Shown here: one piece after another, positions 5,269 through 5,388 of the stretch | How positions within the stretch are numbered: position 1 is the stretch's first letter | How the letters are laid out: every line of letters starts with the position of its first letter | Source: UMGS1696 sp963643035 | Lineage (GTDB): Bacteria > Bacillota > Clostridia > Oscillospirales > CAG-272 | NCBI GenBank assembly: GCA_963643035.1 | Contig: CAVIKO010000175.1 | Span: forward strand, 1 to 5,388 | Direction: 5' to 3' | Length of the DNA: 5,388 bases | Notes under the pieces: generated by a model | What the model was told of the DNA's origin: nothing | What the model saw: the letters and a program-made list of their open reading frames with translations, nothing else | Database searches by the model: none | Translations under genes and position numbers: made by a program

Positions 5269-5388
5269 TGCTCACAGTTGACAAGGACAACACCATCCAT
5301 CTGACCCGCGGCGATACGGCGCGCTTTACCCTTGGGCGGGTGGTGAACACGGTAACAAAGAAGGACTACGTTCCCACAGCGGAAGATG
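5268..5388 (+). CDS. Tail-associated protein, N-terminal fragment with LTRGDTA motif (3' end outside window)
   Basis: Forty codons are visible and the frame is open to the window edge. The sequence MLTVDKDNTIHLTRGDTARF, followed by a strand-like TLGRVVNTV and KKDYVP, matches the opening of a protein type common after fibre genes in Clostridia prophages, in which an RGDTA turn links the first strands of a beta-sandwich. The pattern resembles the N-terminal domain of upper baseplate (BppU-like) proteins, which attach receptor-binding units, but 40 residues are too few to assign the family. The start ATG shares its A with the stop of the preceding gene, indicating translational coupling. Here RGD is part of a structural motif and need not mean integrin binding. 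Confidence 0.6.
   Translation, partial: MLTVDKDNTIHLTRGDTARFTLGRVVNTVTKKDYVPTAED

Noticed and set aside
1..5388. tRNA, CRISPR array, promoter or terminator within the window
   Set aside because: Gaps between genes are at most 11 nt, and I saw no cloverleaf, regular spacer array or GC hairpin followed by a T run. The operon promoter and terminator must lie outside.

Overview
This window is a piece of the tail-morphogenesis module of a tailed bacteriophage or prophage. All genes lie on the + strand, with gaps of 11 nt or less or short overlaps, and there are no non-coding stretches. The host is probably a Firmicute of the gut Clostridia type. This is an inference from the moderate GC content (roughly 50-55% by eye), strong AGGAGG-type ribosome binding sites, and gene order and protein motifs that resemble those of Clostridia prophages. 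Nothing in the window identifies the species or says whether the element is integrated.

Layout: (1) positions 1-948 hold the C-terminal end of the tape measure protein, with glycine-rich hydrophobic repeats and an HSPSKVF motif. (2) 945-1310 is a small protein of the kind found just after the tape measure gene. (3) 1313-2083 and 2064-3227 look like the two halves of one large tail-tip/baseplate-hub (Tal-like) protein, separated by a +1 frame change around 2034-2083. (4) 3239-3511 and 3514-3645 are two small hypothetical tail-cluster proteins, the second only 43 residues. (5) 3649-4806 is a tail fibre with an anchor-like N-terminus, a short collagen-like stalk, three beta-rich repeats and a GGTGA-type segment. 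(6) 4816-5268 is a small beta-rich protein ending in three GAWK repeats, probably another fibre or tip component. (7) 5268-5388 is the start of a further tail-associated protein with an LTRGDTA motif, cut by the window edge.

The genes read as one operon that builds the tail from inside to outside: length ruler, tail-tip hub, then host-contacting fibres. Most neighbours are translationally coupled.

The most notable point is the split hub gene. Its junction carries a Shine-Dalgarno-like sequence, with a TTG codon in the new frame shortly downstream. It could be a mutation, a sequencing error, reinitiation or recoding. I see no evidence of a wholly new system (no defence, CRISPR, retroelement or regulatory locus).
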